The position numbers were made by a program, and so were the translations under genes. Under the pieces are notes generated by a model that worked only from the letters and a program-made list of their open reading frames with translations, was not told the origin of the DNA and made no database searches. 64,000 nt of DNA from Notolepis coatsorum (lineage: Eukaryota > Chordata > Actinopteri > Aulopiformes > Paralepididae), in contig OZ020586.1 of NCBI GenBank assembly GCA_963971535.1, positions 75,809,703-75,873,702 of the forward strand. Direction: 5' to 3'. Shown piece by piece: positions 48,536 through 59,603 of the stretch. Each line of letters opens with the position of its first letter. Position 1 is the first letter of the stretch.

Positions 48536-49078
48536 TCAACTACAACCAAAGTGCGAAAAAGGGGGAACCAGGCACCCCTGAACGCACAGCACAGGCGGGA
48601 CCACGTGTGACACAGCACCCCGTGGCACACACCCACACACCCCTGCTAGCCCACCGACTGGCGGGACGCAGGAGAGGTCCCAGACCTCAGAACCGCCTGG
48701 GAGACAGAACCCCCAGTCATGTCCATGAGGTAAAATGTAACGAAGGGACCCGGGGAGGACCAGGAGGCCGCAGCACAGATGTCCTCCACCGAAGCCCCCC
48801 CTAACAAGGCGGCAGAAGCCGCCACTCCATATTCTTGGCACGAAGACTGGATTAGGCCTCAGAGTCGCACCGCTATTGGCCCGAATAGACAGGCACTTAG
48901 GCCGCACCAAGAGAGCACACAGCTCACCCACGCGCTTAGCGGAGGTGATGGCCAGCAGGAACGCAGTCTTGAAAGACAGCTGCTCCAATGGCGCCTGCTC
49001 AAGAGGCTCAAACGGGGCCTCCGACAACCGGCCCAGGACCAGTTGGAGGTCCCAACTCGGAGACAGAGAACGGTCCAC
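48536..49078 (-). pseudogene. DIRS tyrosine recombinase, internally deleted
   Basis: Residues 9-58 read WDLQLVLGRLSEAPFEPLEQ and SFKTAFLLAITSAKRVGELCALLV, the N-terminal part of the DIRS recombinase catalytic domain, including the first conserved arginine (in AKRVGEL). After about residue 85 the expected middle of the domain, with its His and second Arg, is missing. In another frame at about 48790-48725 the end segment around the catalytic tyrosine (a DICAAASW...FY pattern) can be read. A deletion of perhaps 100-150 codons has therefore joined the ends out of frame. No recombinase activity is expected. Confidence 0.82.
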
Positions 49079-49186
49079 CGGCTTGAGACGCCGAGCGCCA
49101 AGCAGGAAACGTTTCCATGCCCCAGTCCGGCACGATCAGGATCAAAGTCCTGCGCTACCAATGTATCCGCTCCAACAGCTGAGCTA

Positions 49187-49738
49187 TCAGGTGTATGGGG
49201 GGGAATGCGTACAGAATCCCGGGCGGCCATGGATACATCGAGAAGGCATCCACCCCCAGGGGAGGATTGTCCCCCCGACTGACCAAGAACCATAAGGGGC
49301 ACTGGTGAGACTGTCTGCTCGCAAACAGATCCACGTGGCTTCCCCGAACCGGTCCCAGACCCGTCTGACTATGTCTGGACGTAGTCCCCACTCGTCGGGA
49401 TTAGGACCGCCCCGCGGCATCACATCCGCGCCCACATTCTCCTTGCCAGGGATGTGGAGCGCCCTCAGGCTGCGCAGATTGAGAGACGCCCATAGCCAGA
49501 GCTCGACCGCCGCCCGGTGCAGACAGATGGAGCATACTCCACCCTGTCTGTTGACATACAACGCTGTCGTCGTGTTGTCCGTCCTGACCAACACGTGCTC
49601 GCCCACCACCAGGTGGCCGAACTGCTTGAGGACCAGAAGGACCGCCTTCAATTCCAACACATTGATATGCAGTGCAGACCGGGTAGCATTACACGTCCAG
49701 CTGCCCCCTACTGTGTTGGTCCGACACGTCCCCCCCAT
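49187..49738 (-). pseudogene. DIRS RNase H domain
   Basis: Contains INVLELKAVLLVLKQFG, VLVRTDNTTTALYVNRQGG and LRALHIPGKENVGADVMPRG, the middle and end of a retroelement RNase H with its Glu, Asp and Asn-containing motifs. The first catalytic strand (FTDASLTGWGG) lies just upstream in a different frame (49917-49708), so a frameshift near 49720 splits the domain. Confidence 0.85.
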
Positions 49739-51227
49739 CCCGTGAGGGAGGCGTCGGTGAAGACTGTGTGACGTGTGATAGCCTGCTGCCCATGGAGATC
49801 CCGCTGGTGAGGGTACCAGTCCTCCCCCAGTGGTCGAGATCCCCCAGTATTGACATGGGAACCTTCAGTCGTTTCCACTTGCCTCTCACCAGGTCTATTT
49901 TCATACTGGAAAACCACCTCTGTATCCTCCTCATGAAGAGGAGGCCAATAGGGACCACAGAGTGAGCAGATGCCATCATACCGAGTAGGCGCATCACGGA
50001 CAGCGCCGTAACCGTCCTGCCAGGACGGAGCCCCGTGTTCGCGCTGAGAATATCCACTCGCCGCCGCTCTGAGAGGGTTGCCCTCATGGGCCTTGAGCTT
50101 AGAACCAAGCCCAAGTACTCCACCTGTTGACTGGGAAGAGGAGTACTCTTCTCCCAGTTCACAGCAAAACCCAGACTGGTGAGGAATTCCACCACCAGCC
50201 TGGTATGAGAGTAATGAGACCTGGCGGCCTCCTCCGACTGGCTGAGGAGCAGAATGTCGTCAAGATAGAAAATAACTCATATCCCCCGACGACGTAGAGG
50301 CTCCAGCGCGGTCTCTACGCACTTGGTGAATGTGCGAGGGGCCAGAGAATAGCCGAACGGCAGCCTCTGGTATTCGTACGCTACACCCTGAAAGAGGAAG
50401 CAAAGGAATTTCCTGTGAGGAGGGAAGATCGGGATGTGAAAGTACGCATCCTTCAGGTCTATGGAGGTGAACCAGTCCCCCACTCTGACGGAGCTTATCA
50501 GGTGTTTGACCGTGAACATCCTGAACCGCCTTGTCACAATCAGCCGATTGAACGCAGACAGATCCAGAATAGGTCTGACACCTCCCGATTTCTTGGGCAC
50601 CAGAAAATACCGGGAGTAAACGCCCGTATCGTGTCCTTCTTTGAGACCACGACAATGGCTTGCTTCGCTAACAGAGATTGGATCTCGTCGGCCAGAGCTG
50701 TCACTGCTGCTGACCCTGACAACAAGGTCTGCACCAAACCTGAAAACGGAGGGTGGGGTAGCGCAAACTGCAACACAAGCCCCCGCCTCAGCGTTCTCTC
50801 CATCCACCTCGACATATGGCACTGCTGTAGCCATATGTGATGATAATCCCAAAGCGCACCCGCCGCCATTTGGCGCTGGTCCCCCAGGAACCGTAGATAG
50901 GCGGCCCGGTCCCACCCGCTGTGCATTGCCAACCCTGGACCCGCCAACCGCGCGAGCAGGGCGTCTCGTGGAGCCGGGATATCGCACCCTGACACTACCA
51001 ACGAGGCAATCGCACCCAAGGGGGGACCCCGACAGAAAGAGCGGGTTTGATACGGGGGAATCTGACACCACACTGGGTGACAAAAGCTCCCCCACAGAAC
51101 ACCTCCCCGGCATGGATTGCTGAGGAACCGTTCTACAGCTGACCATGCAAGGCGCGAGGTCCCCACACTGTCCGATAGGGTGGGTTCCTACACACCGTAG
51201 CCCTGCAGTGGTATTACTACCACCCAA
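49689..51227 (-). pseudogene. DIRS reverse transcriptase with in-frame stop before YLDD
   Basis: A single minus-strand frame runs from 51227 to 49689 with one stop, TGA, at 50279-50277. In the first 316 codons YFLVPKKSGGVRPILDL is at 207-223, FTSIDLKDAYFHIP with the motif A aspartate at 253-266, and LPFGYSLAP at 289-297. Just after the stop comes IFYLDDILLLSQ, the active-site YLDD, and then VEYLGLVLSSRPMRATLS. The N-terminal RT portion (LQFALPHPPFSG, ADEIQSLLAKQAI) is in another frame at 51166-50540, so there is also a frameshift near 50640. No active enzyme is expected. Confidence 0.9.
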
Positions 51228-52564
51228 ATCACGCGCGCCTGCCTGACACCGCCGGTCTTCCGGCCGTGGGAGGCACTAATGTGATACCCGGCCTGGCGAG
51301 GGCGAGGCTGGGGGAACTCGCGCTGCAACCCCATGGGCCTCGAGCTCCCCCGCTGACAACCTTCGTCGTTGACAGACACAACACCAGGCTCACCAAACAC
51401 AGACGCAGAATGTGTGGCGTGGGAGCCGCTTGACAGCACAGCATTCTCACGGACAGACCCAGGCCTAGCCAGCAACTGGGTGTCAGCCCCTGTCCCCATG
51501 AGAAGCGAAACGTGGGGCCGCTTGCGCTTCATTGAAGGCACGTGGCCCACAGCCAAAGGGAACAAATCAGAGCCCGTATCCCGCTGGTGTTGGGGGGGGG
51601 AGTGACCGGAGAGCGAGCTAGACACAGCTAGATGGCGAAGTCTTTTTAGGGCGTGCTCATCTAATGTAGCCGATCCCTCGGCCGCCAAGGCTGTCGGCCT
51701 TGCGATCACCTGTTTTCTTTGTGTCCAGGGTACCTCAGGCGGGGGAAACATGGCCGCTGGTTGAGGGCCTCGCCACAGTCGTTGGCGAGGCCGCGCTCTC
51801 ACCTCTGGCTGCGTGGTGCGAGGCGGTGTGGGGCCTAGGTCAAATACCACCCGCGCTCCTGCGGAAAGACCAAAGAGTCCCTCTGCGGAGAGGGGAGCCC
51901 TGAGGAGGAGAAACCTTTTCTCCTCCTCAAAGGAAGACTACTCCAACCAAAGATGCCTGTGAATAAGAGTTGACAGCATCCTGGTCCTCCCTGCGGTTAC
52001 AGCTTGCGACTGAGTTAAAAGCTCTATAACCCCAAAAACACGTGCAATGTTTTCAACGTCAGCTGACCCTACCTGACACCATTGTGGACAGAAAAGCAGT
52101 CAACTGAGCAATGACACTGGTCGCCGCTAAATTCCGTCCTGCGGCGGTATAAAATCAGCCCATACAGCCACCTGCCAGGCCGACTCGCCCTCTGGCGTTG
52201 GCTTCCGGGTGGGACACCGTTCAACCATGCCAGGGCAAAGGACCGATGCTACCTGGCCCTCAAGCCACGGCACACCTGCCTTGCGCCCTGTTGTCAGCCC
52301 ATTCACCCATAAAAGGGGTAAATAAGCCTCAGCAAAAACCCCCACATTAGACACCGATTGACCTTCAGCAATGAACCGGTTAAGAGGAGGGAAGAGTGGT
52401 GACAGCCCGCGGCGGGGAACAAAGGAACAGTGACCCAGCATCGTAGCATTAGCATTAGCCGCTCGCTCCAGGATAGCCGGGAAAACATCCAACTCAGAGT
52501 CATGACGACCATGTTTACCCAGATATCCTGCCCCTCCCGCCAATACACAACTCGGCTGTCTCAC
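51188..52564 (-). pseudogene. Region of the DIRS first ORF (Gag-like), degenerate
   Basis: Two minus-strand frames of 145 (52564-52127) and 220 codons (51850-51188) precede the RT. They are Pro/Arg-rich with no motif I recognise. The position before RT fits the DIRS gag-like ORF1. The second frame overlaps the RT frame only slightly. Confidence 0.5.
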
Positions 52565-52913
52565 GGGACAACGAGCAGTATCACAAATGCTAGCATTAAT
52601 GCCTGGCAGCGCAGACCCTACCTGTGCGCGACCTAGCCCGACAGCTAGCCGCCGTGCGACGTCCCTCGATCCGCTGTCACGAGATGAGGGAACCCCAGGA
52701 CAGGTCCGATGCGTTTGTTAGGATGTGCCGAGAAGATTCCAGGGTCTGGTGAACCTCCGGCGAAAACCCAACATTGTGTAATTTCTCTCTGTATTTCATA
52801 ACAACTAGTTCATGGAGTGCACTGCAACGTCCATGTTGGAAACAAAAAAAGAGGAAGGTAGAGTGTGACCATGTCCGGTGTCATATAGTAGGACCCGGGG
52901 ACGTGGCCTGGTC

Positions 52914-53969
52914 GCGTGTATGCTTTCCGCAACGGAGTTCAGTTTCCGGGTTCCTCTGATTGGCCGCGACCCCCGCGTGACGCTGCCGCTCTGCTGTGTG
53001 TTGTGTTGCAGCGCGCACCAGAGCGGCAGAGGTCCCTGCCTTCCTCAATTTATACGCATGGAAGTATTGACTACACCGTAACGAATCATTAAAAATATAT
53101 ACCGTTAACTGGAATATGTTGTGCCTTTACACATATGTTGGATTATGTAATTGGTTTGTCATGACAAACAAATAAAAAAATCACGATTTACCCGCTGGCT
53201 ACAACACACTCAGAGGTAGGAATACTAAGCTCCCCCTTAAGCTCCAGGAGAGAGGCTGAAAACCCGCAGTTCTTGCCCGACTGATGGGAGCCGAATCCCC
53301 GGATCCGATTTGTCTGATGAATACCCCCAAAACATGGAGGTCCCGAATGCATGGAAGTATTGATTGCGCCGTAACGAAGAATTAAAAAAAGATACCGTTA
53401 ACTGGAATATGTTGTGCCTTTACACATATGTTGGATTATGTAATTGGTTTGTCATGACGAACAAATAAAATATCGCATCGCCGGCTGTCTCTGGCTTGCT
53501 CCAGCGGACACCAGAGCTCAGCCATGCCGCTCGCGGCAGCATATTCTTGCCGCTGGCTGAGCTCTGGTGTCCGCTGGAGCAAGCCAGAGACAGCCGGCGA
53601 TGCGATATTAGAACTGCGGGTTTTCAGCATCTCTCCTGGAGCTTAAGGGGGAGCTTAGTATTCCTGCCTCTGAGTGTGTTGTAGCCAGCGGGTAAATCGC
53701 GATTTTTTTATTTGTTTGTCATGACAAACCAATTACATAATCCAACATATGTGTAAAGGCACAACATATTCCAGTTAACGGTATATTTTTTTAATGATTT
53801 GTTACGGTGTAGTCAATACTTCCATGCGTATAAATTGAGGAAGGCAGGGACCTCTGCCGCTCTGGTGCGCGCTGCAACACAACACACAGCAGAGCGGCAG
53901 CATCATGTGGGGGTCGCGGCCAATCAGAGGAACCCGGAAACCAAACTCCGTTGCGGAAAGCATACACGC
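52914..53969. mobile_element. Foldback element with 9-bp TSD (Mutator-like)
   Basis: Begins GCGTGTATGCTTTCCGCAAC and ends with its exact inverse. The arms are about 350 bp each (52914-53262 and about 53611-53969) with few differences. The 9-bp GGCCTGGTC flanks it at 52905-52913 and 53970-53978. Long terminal inverted repeats with a 9-bp duplication are typical of Mutator/foldback elements. The middle contains a direct copy of part of one arm (53345-53465 versus 53057-53180) and a perfect 55-bp hairpin. No protein is encoded. It inserted into the 5' inverted repeat of DIRS copy C. Confidence 0.9.
53470..53608. repeat. Perfect 55-bp palindromic hairpin
   Basis: 53470-53524 is the exact reverse complement of 53554-53608, with a 29-base loop. 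It lies at the centre of the foldback element. Confidence 0.95.
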
Positions 53970-54086
53970 GGCCTGGTCACGTGCATGAGTGCAAATTGTT
54001 TGTTCATGAGCACAGTAGGTGCTAGGAGATAAGAGTTATCTCATAACGGCAAAGAGCGAGACGCGATGACCAGTATGATATATAAC

Positions 54087-54771
54087 TTATATTTTTAATC
54101 TTTCTATCTCCTCAGGTAGATTTCCTCTAGCTTGGAAATCTGCACGGGTGATTCCTTTACATAAGGGAGGTGATAGGTATAACTTAGATAATTATCGTCC
54201 TATCTCCAGGTTACCTTGCCTAGCTAAAGTCCTGGAAACACTAGTAAACAAACAACTTAAGTTTTTCCTTTCAATTAACTTCATACTTAGTTCTCAGCAA
54301 TCTGATTTTAGAGCCAAACGTAGTACTACATCAGCCATCACTCTGGTTACAAATTATATTATTTCAGCATTAGATAAGAAGAAACATTGTGCTGCCCACT
54401 TTGTTGATTTATCAAAAGCTTTTGATACAGTTGATCACTACTTACTTCTAAAGAAACTATCTAACATTGGGTTGGATGGATAATGCCTGTGTATGCTTTC
54501 AGGATTATCTATCTTCTAGGCGGCAGTGTGAAGTTAGGTCAAGCCCAATCTGAATTCTTGGCCATGACTAAAGGTGTGCCACAAGGTTAAGTTTTGGGTC
54601 CTGTCCTTTTTACAATTTATATTAATGATATTGTTTCTTCTATGTATGGATGTCATGCCCATTTGTATGCTGATGACACAATTGTGTACTGTATTGCTGA
54701 CTCTGTATAGTTGGCCATTGAGAAATTGCAACTTTCTTCTTATGCTCTTCTACAGGATGCCCTTGCTAGTC
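54087..54771 (+). pseudogene. Reverse transcriptase piece of the old LINE
   Basis: The frame 54148-54483 encodes VIPLHKGGDRYNLDNYRPIS and HFVDLSKAFDTVDH (motif A aspartate) and stops after GLDG. Other frames continue to GVPQG-like sequence (about 54575) and LYADDTIVYC (motif C) at about 54665-54695. Several stops and frameshifts are present. It is followed by the Kolobok-like insertion at the TTAA at 54772-54775. Confidence 0.85.
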
Positions 54772-55500
54772 TTAAAGCCCAACTTGCAGGTTAAACCCTA
54801 CTGATCAATTATGGGTAGTTTACATCATTGGTATATAATTTCATTATAAAAGAATTTTCATTTGACGCCGGAAATGCCACTCAGAAATGGTTAAAAAGGT
54901 CCACGCACGAATAACATGCACGAGCAAATTAAAAAGCTTATCAGAGCTATCAGGGCCATGACGTCACGTCGGGTATCTTTCCCCTACTTCTGATCCACTA
55001 CAAGGAGTTTTGACGAGTGCAGAAAGCTATTTCCTTGATCCAAATGGACGCCTTACAAGACGCAAATGGGTTTAATCGTCTGAGACGTTGATGGACCAGC
55101 TACAACTGGTTGAAACAAGGTAGTTATAATGTTTTTAATGTCGTAAAAAAATAACTACATTTACCACTAGGCAGCCTGTTGTTCAGTACAGCAGCGCTAC
55201 TGGTCTGTGGGCTGTCGCCTTATCCCCGGGTCATAGTATCAAGCTGGCTATATAGCTCTGGCTAACGTTACCCCGCTAACGTTAGCATTATGTCTACTGT
55301 CGTGCATGTAAAAGAGTTTTGGGAACGAGTAAAATGTGCAGGTCCTCTTCTCAGACCTGTGGGGCAAAGCACTGCACACGCATCATGCAAGCTACGTTAG
55401 CTACACGTCGCGGCATGTTGATACGATAGCCCCTTTAGCTGCACTCGGTGGATAGCCCCTTTAGCTGCACTCGGTGGATAGCCCCTTTAGCTGCACTCTG

Positions 55501-56185
55501 TGCATATGTACAACGACACAATGATAAAACACCTTATAACTACTATTGTCGTGTCCATAAGTTCCCTGGCAGAATACTTGTGAGGACAAAGGTATACAAA
55601 GAGGAGAGAACCATTTTAATTCTGGCTTTGTTAGGAGTTTCAAGAATGGCGGCTACCAAGCTAAGCTACGTTAGCTGCTAACGTTGCATACACAATATGT
55701 ACAACGACACAATGATCAAACACCTTATAACTACTATTGTCGTGTCCATAAGTTCCCTGGCAGAATACTTGTGAGGACAAAGGTATACAAAGAGGAGAGA
55801 ATCATTTTAATTCTGGCTTTGTTAGGAGTTTCAAGAACGGCGGCTACCAAGCTAAGCTACGTTAGCTGCTAACATTGCATACACAATATGTACAACGACA
55901 CAATGATCAAACACCTTATAACTACTATTGTCGTGTCCATAAGTTCCCTGGCAGAATACTTGTGAGGACAAAGGTATACAAAGAGGAGAGAACCATTTTA
56001 ATTCTGGCTTTGTTAGGAGTTTCAAGAACGGCGGCTACCAAGCTAAGCTACGTTAGCTGCTAACGTTGCATACACAATATGTACAACGACACAATGATCA
56101 AACACCTTATAACTACTATTGTCGTGTCCATAAGTTCCCTGGCAGAATACGTGTGAGGACAAAGGTATACAAAGAGGAGAGAACC
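55501..56185. repeat. 191-bp tandem array, about 3.6 units plus a displaced partial unit
   Basis: Copies start near 55505, 55697, 55888 and 56079 (ATGTACAACGACACAATGAT), about 98% alike. The fourth unit is cut by the L1 insertion and its remainder continues at 56861-56965. Each unit happens to hold a roughly 60-codon open frame, but 191 is not divisible by three and there is no sign of coding. Confidence 0.95.
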
Positions 56186-56860
56186 GCATATGGGAATGTG
56201 TGAAAGTGAAAACCTTCTGGCAAGATGTTATTGATCTGATCGATCAAATCTTATCAAAGAAGTTGCCATTGAATCCCAAGCTTTTTATTCTTGGTTTATA
56301 TCCTACCACCCCACATCTACAACGCAAAGAGTTTAGATTTATAGATATGTGCATATTACAAGCAAAACGTGTAATAGCTCTTAATTGGAAAAATGTTGAT
56401 GGACCAAGAATTGGTATGTGGATTAAAGAAATGGCTTCAAATATGTCAATGGAAAAGATGGTGTATATTGTTAGACGTAAACAAAACATTTTTGATAATG
56501 CCTGGGGACCATTTGTGTACTTCTTAAAGCATAATACGAATGTTGGGAACTTGCTTCAACAAGAACGGGATTAGGGGGAGTACTGTGGGACAACTCTTAT
56601 TATTGTATAAAAACGACAAGAAACACCCTTTACTTAATGTGTAAAACATTTTGGTTGTATTATTATTTATTTATGTTTATTTTTTATTTAAATCTGTATC
56701 CTTATGTGAACCTGTTTTTGAAGTTAATTATTATTTTGTGTGGGGTGGGGTTAGGGGAGGGAGAACGGGGTGAAAATGTTTGCTGAATACTGCTCTGCTG
56801 ATATACATGTTGTAATTTGCAAACTAAAACCCAATAAATATATTGTTTAAAAAAAAAAAA
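56186..56860 (+). mobile_element. 5'-truncated L1-like LINE with poly(A) and 15-bp TSD
   Basis: Flanked by AAAGAGGAGAGAACC at 56171-56185 and 56858-56872. The frame from 56200 to 56574 gives 124 codons typical of the L1/Tx1 C-terminus (VKTFWQDVIDLIDQ, WKNVDGPRIGMWIKEMAS). A 3' UTR with AATAAA at about 56833 and 12 A residues follows. The short A tail and exact TSD mark it as a fairly young insertion into the 191-bp array. Confidence 0.9.
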
Positions 56861-57395
56861 GAGGAGAGAACCATTTTAATTCGGGCTTTGTTAGGAGTTT
56901 CAAGAACGGCGGCTACCAAGTTAAGCTACGTTAGCTGCTAACGTTGCATACACAATATGTACAACATTATTACAAATATGGTAACGTGGTTGTGCCTGTT
57001 ACAAATAGTGGTTAGCTTTAGAGATGAATGGCTATGATCACGGAGCAATAGTTAGGTGAAACAGATACATTTTCATTCATCACTCCTCGGCTAGTAGTAG
57101 CAAGGCTCTGCTTCCTGCCACTAGCTGTGTGTGACTCTCAGAGCCCCTGCTGCCCTGCACCTGACGTGACGTCAGCATTAAGATGACACATGCACGCTAT
57201 GAAACATGCAATTAAAATATGCATGTGCGTGGAGCTTGTGGTTTGGTCAACAAAATGTTTGATAAAAACGCTAAAACTGGGTCATTTTCGGAAAAGATAT
57301 TTCCCCTCTTCATGAAAGTCAGCGTTGTTGGCCTAGTCACATTGTTTATTGAACAAAAATACAACCTGCAAGTTGGCCTTTAAATTGGTTCTTAA

Positions 57396-58326
57396 CACTT
57401 TGATTACCAGCCATGCGGTGCGCCTTACCCCCGTTAAATGCCACCACCCACTTCAATGATAGCGTTGTGAACGCATAATCTCTGTCTTAAATTATGGCTA
57501 TGTGTCTAATCTGCCCGTCGTTTATCAATGACTTGTTTGCAGTCAACATTGTCGAAACGGATTGTTTTTTAATCGCTTCATTTCCGTTTTATAGCATTTT
57601 GAAAAGCCCTAGTTTTCAAGGAAAATATAAAGATTCCGTGATAATCTGCATTTACTGGAATATTCTGGCATACACAAAAACGTTGTAATTTTTCGGCCTA
57701 TTTATGAATCGTTTTCAAATAAATGCTAGATTATCGATAGTATATGTGTACTTATGCACGCTATAGAAACGGGCTGAAATATCGATTCTCTCATTTCCTG
57801 ATCGCTCGCACAGCCACACACACACACACGCATATGGAAAACGCTGATATATAGGTGAAAATAGCTCTGATGATTATCCCAAGACTGGTCAAATAAATTC
57901 CTTACCTCAGATCAGATGTTATCCAAAAAGATTATTCCAATTCCTGATCGACATTCCAAATATCGATCGCGTTTATTGATTCAGCGTTGGGTACTGTAAA
58001 TACATAATCCACGCGTTTTCCGGGCCGGCGATCACAATGGATTCTTCAGTTGGCTTGACGGAAAAGTAAATTGAGGAAACTGGCCCGCCCCCCCCCATCA
58101 GTCTAAAGTAATGGGGTGCATTTACACAGGGAGAGACGATAGGGGGCGGTATCTTCCCAATTGAGCTCAGAGAGAGTCTGCAACACTAACCTGAGGCTCG
58201 ATTGATGAAATATGAATTCAAATCGCCAAAAAAAAAAAATACGACAAACAAACGCTATATAGCGTTGGCGGGCACTCAACGGTCGGCATGAACTAACGAC
58301 AAAACGCGTGGCTGGCATTCAAAGTG
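57396..58326. mobile_element. piggyBac-like 931-bp MITE
   Basis: TTAA at 57392-57395 and 58327-58330; ends CACTTTGATTACCAGCCATG and its near-inverse GGCTGGCATTCAAAGTG. No transposase. The interior is related to 35884-36752. It lies only 12 bases from the end of the Kolobok-like element. Confidence 0.85.
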
Positions 58327-58330
58327 TTAA

Positions 58331-59240
58331 TGCAGTAAGACAAAGTTTATGTTGTTTTCAAGAGCCAGAAATATTAACTTTGATGATGTGCGGATATCTA
58401 CTGTCAGTGGCTCTTGTATAGAGAGAATCACTGAGTATAAATATCTTGGCCTGTGGCTTGACGAGAAATTTACATTTAAGTTCCATGTGGACAATCTTGC
58501 CTCTAAACTGCGACAGAAAATCGGGTTCCTGTACAGAAACAGATCCAATTTTCCTCTATTTAGTAAAAAAAAGAATAGTTGAATCAGTCTTCTTATCAGT
58601 TTTGGATTATGGTGATGTAATTTATAGGCATGCTGTGGCATCAACTCTTAAACCTCTGGATTCTGCATATCACTCAGCTCTTAGGTTTATTACTGGTGAC
58701 AGATATGATACCTACTCACCATTGTGTCCTGTATGATAGGGTGGGTTGGCCTTCTCTTACAGAAAGGCACAACAAACACTGGTATTTATTTATTTTTAAA
58801 GCCCTTATTGGTAAACAACCTGTTTACAGTATATCTCTTCACTGTTAGACTGGAATATTGGAACCTATTCAACTCGATCGAATGACTGGATGGTTCTTAG
58901 GGTCCCTCAAGTTTGTTCTGATCTAGGGAAGTCAGATTTTTCCTTTGATGCCTCTAACTCATGGAATGTCCTTCAACTCTCTCTGAAATTGGAGGTTCTC
59001 CCTTCCATTGGTATGTTTAAACGTATGATTTCAGACCATTGTGTGACTACCTGTAACTGTTTTAGCTGATCTTTTTTAATTATTTTTAGAGTTTTTTATT
59101 TTTACCCTGGTGTAATTTTCTGTGAATATTGTATTGTATTGTATTATGTACTGTTTACATTTTGTACAATCGTCGTTTCTGTAAATGAGGGAAACCTCAG
59201 AAACATACCATTTTAAATAAAGGTTGAATTGAAATATACA
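58331..59240 (+). pseudogene. C-terminus and 3' UTR of the old LINE
   Basis: Frames at 58349-58582 and 58446-58848 encode YLGLWLDEKFTFKFHVDNLA, DYGDVIYRHAVASTLKPLDS and HWYLFIFKALIG, the segment after RT in jockey/CR1-like LINEs. Frameshifts lie near 58570 and 58730. The UTR ends TAAATAAAGGTTGAATTGAA near 59235. Confidence 0.8.
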
Positions 59241-59603
59241 TACTTGTTCAATGTCCAATCACTCATTCCAGAGTTGTCTATTGAGAGAAAATGGTGGTTT
59301 TTTCAATGTATATTTGGTTTATAAACTGCTTTAAGAGGGTAATATCATTATCATCACGGGATGATATTGACGGTGGAGAAGAAGCGGTGTCACAGCACAC
59401 GAGGGGGTTTGTTTTTAATTCCTCGGAGACGTAACACTGATAGCAAGTGTCTCCCAGAATGCGCATTTAATGTCCCCTCGCTTGGGCACAGACTAAAGAC
59501 AGTGCCTAATTGCTTCTACGAATGGAATGTAACACGTCTTCACAACAAGTTAGGTGTGAATGTGTCTGAGAACGTATTTAACACACCTGACGACCGGCGC
59601 TAT
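59241..59603. other. Noncoding stretch, nothing recognised
   Basis: No motif or element end was found before the LTR-like block. Confidence 0.4.

Larger units (their letters stand above)
48074..54086 (-). mobile_element. DIRS retrotransposon, full length but degenerate (copy C)
   Basis: Six kilobases with inverted terminal repeats (48090-48270 versus 52850-52913 plus 53979-54086) and an internal complementary region (about 48310-48420). AAC, i.e. GTT on the element strand, lies at both outer junctions (48071-48073 and 54084-54086), and GTT marks the tip-to-tip join near 48371. On the minus strand it keeps remnants of RT, RNase H and tyrosine recombinase in DIRS order. It interrupts the old LINE between its pre-RT and RT parts and is itself interrupted by a foldback element at 52914-53969. 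Stops, frameshifts and a recombinase deletion make it non-functional. Confidence 0.93.
54776..57379. mobile_element. Kolobok-like TTAA element with tandem array and L1 insertion
   Basis: TTAA flanks at 54772-54775 and 57380-57383; inverted ends AGCCCAACTTGCAGGTT and AACCTGCAAGTTGGCCT. The related end at 34984-35025 confirms the family. There is no transposase. The interior holds a 26-bp triplet repeat (55426-55500), a 191-bp tandem array and a nested L1. Removing it restores the neighbouring LINE sequence. Confidence 0.82.
43840..59240 (+). mobile_element. One LINE broken into five pieces by nested insertions
   Basis: Pieces in order are: endonuclease C-terminus (43880-44110; STLIDLIFVN..., GISDHWPTACVRSTRLPKT), linker (46526-46745; PFKKVHIKDRVIPWF...), pre-RT (47636-48073), reverse transcriptase (54087-54771) and C-terminus plus 3' UTR (58331-59240). 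Joined in order they follow the domain order of one jockey/CR1/Rex1-type LINE; I cannot fix the clade. The four interruptions are an RTE-like LINE, an unidentified block, a DIRS element, and two TTAA transposons side by side. Stops and frameshifts are scattered throughout. This is the oldest layer in the region. Confidence 0.82.

Noticed and set aside
55684..56063. Repeated 62-codon frames as a possible family of small proteins
   Set aside because: The tandem unit is 191 bp, not a multiple of three. Each frame is reset by the repeat, with no start context or variation pattern suggesting selection.
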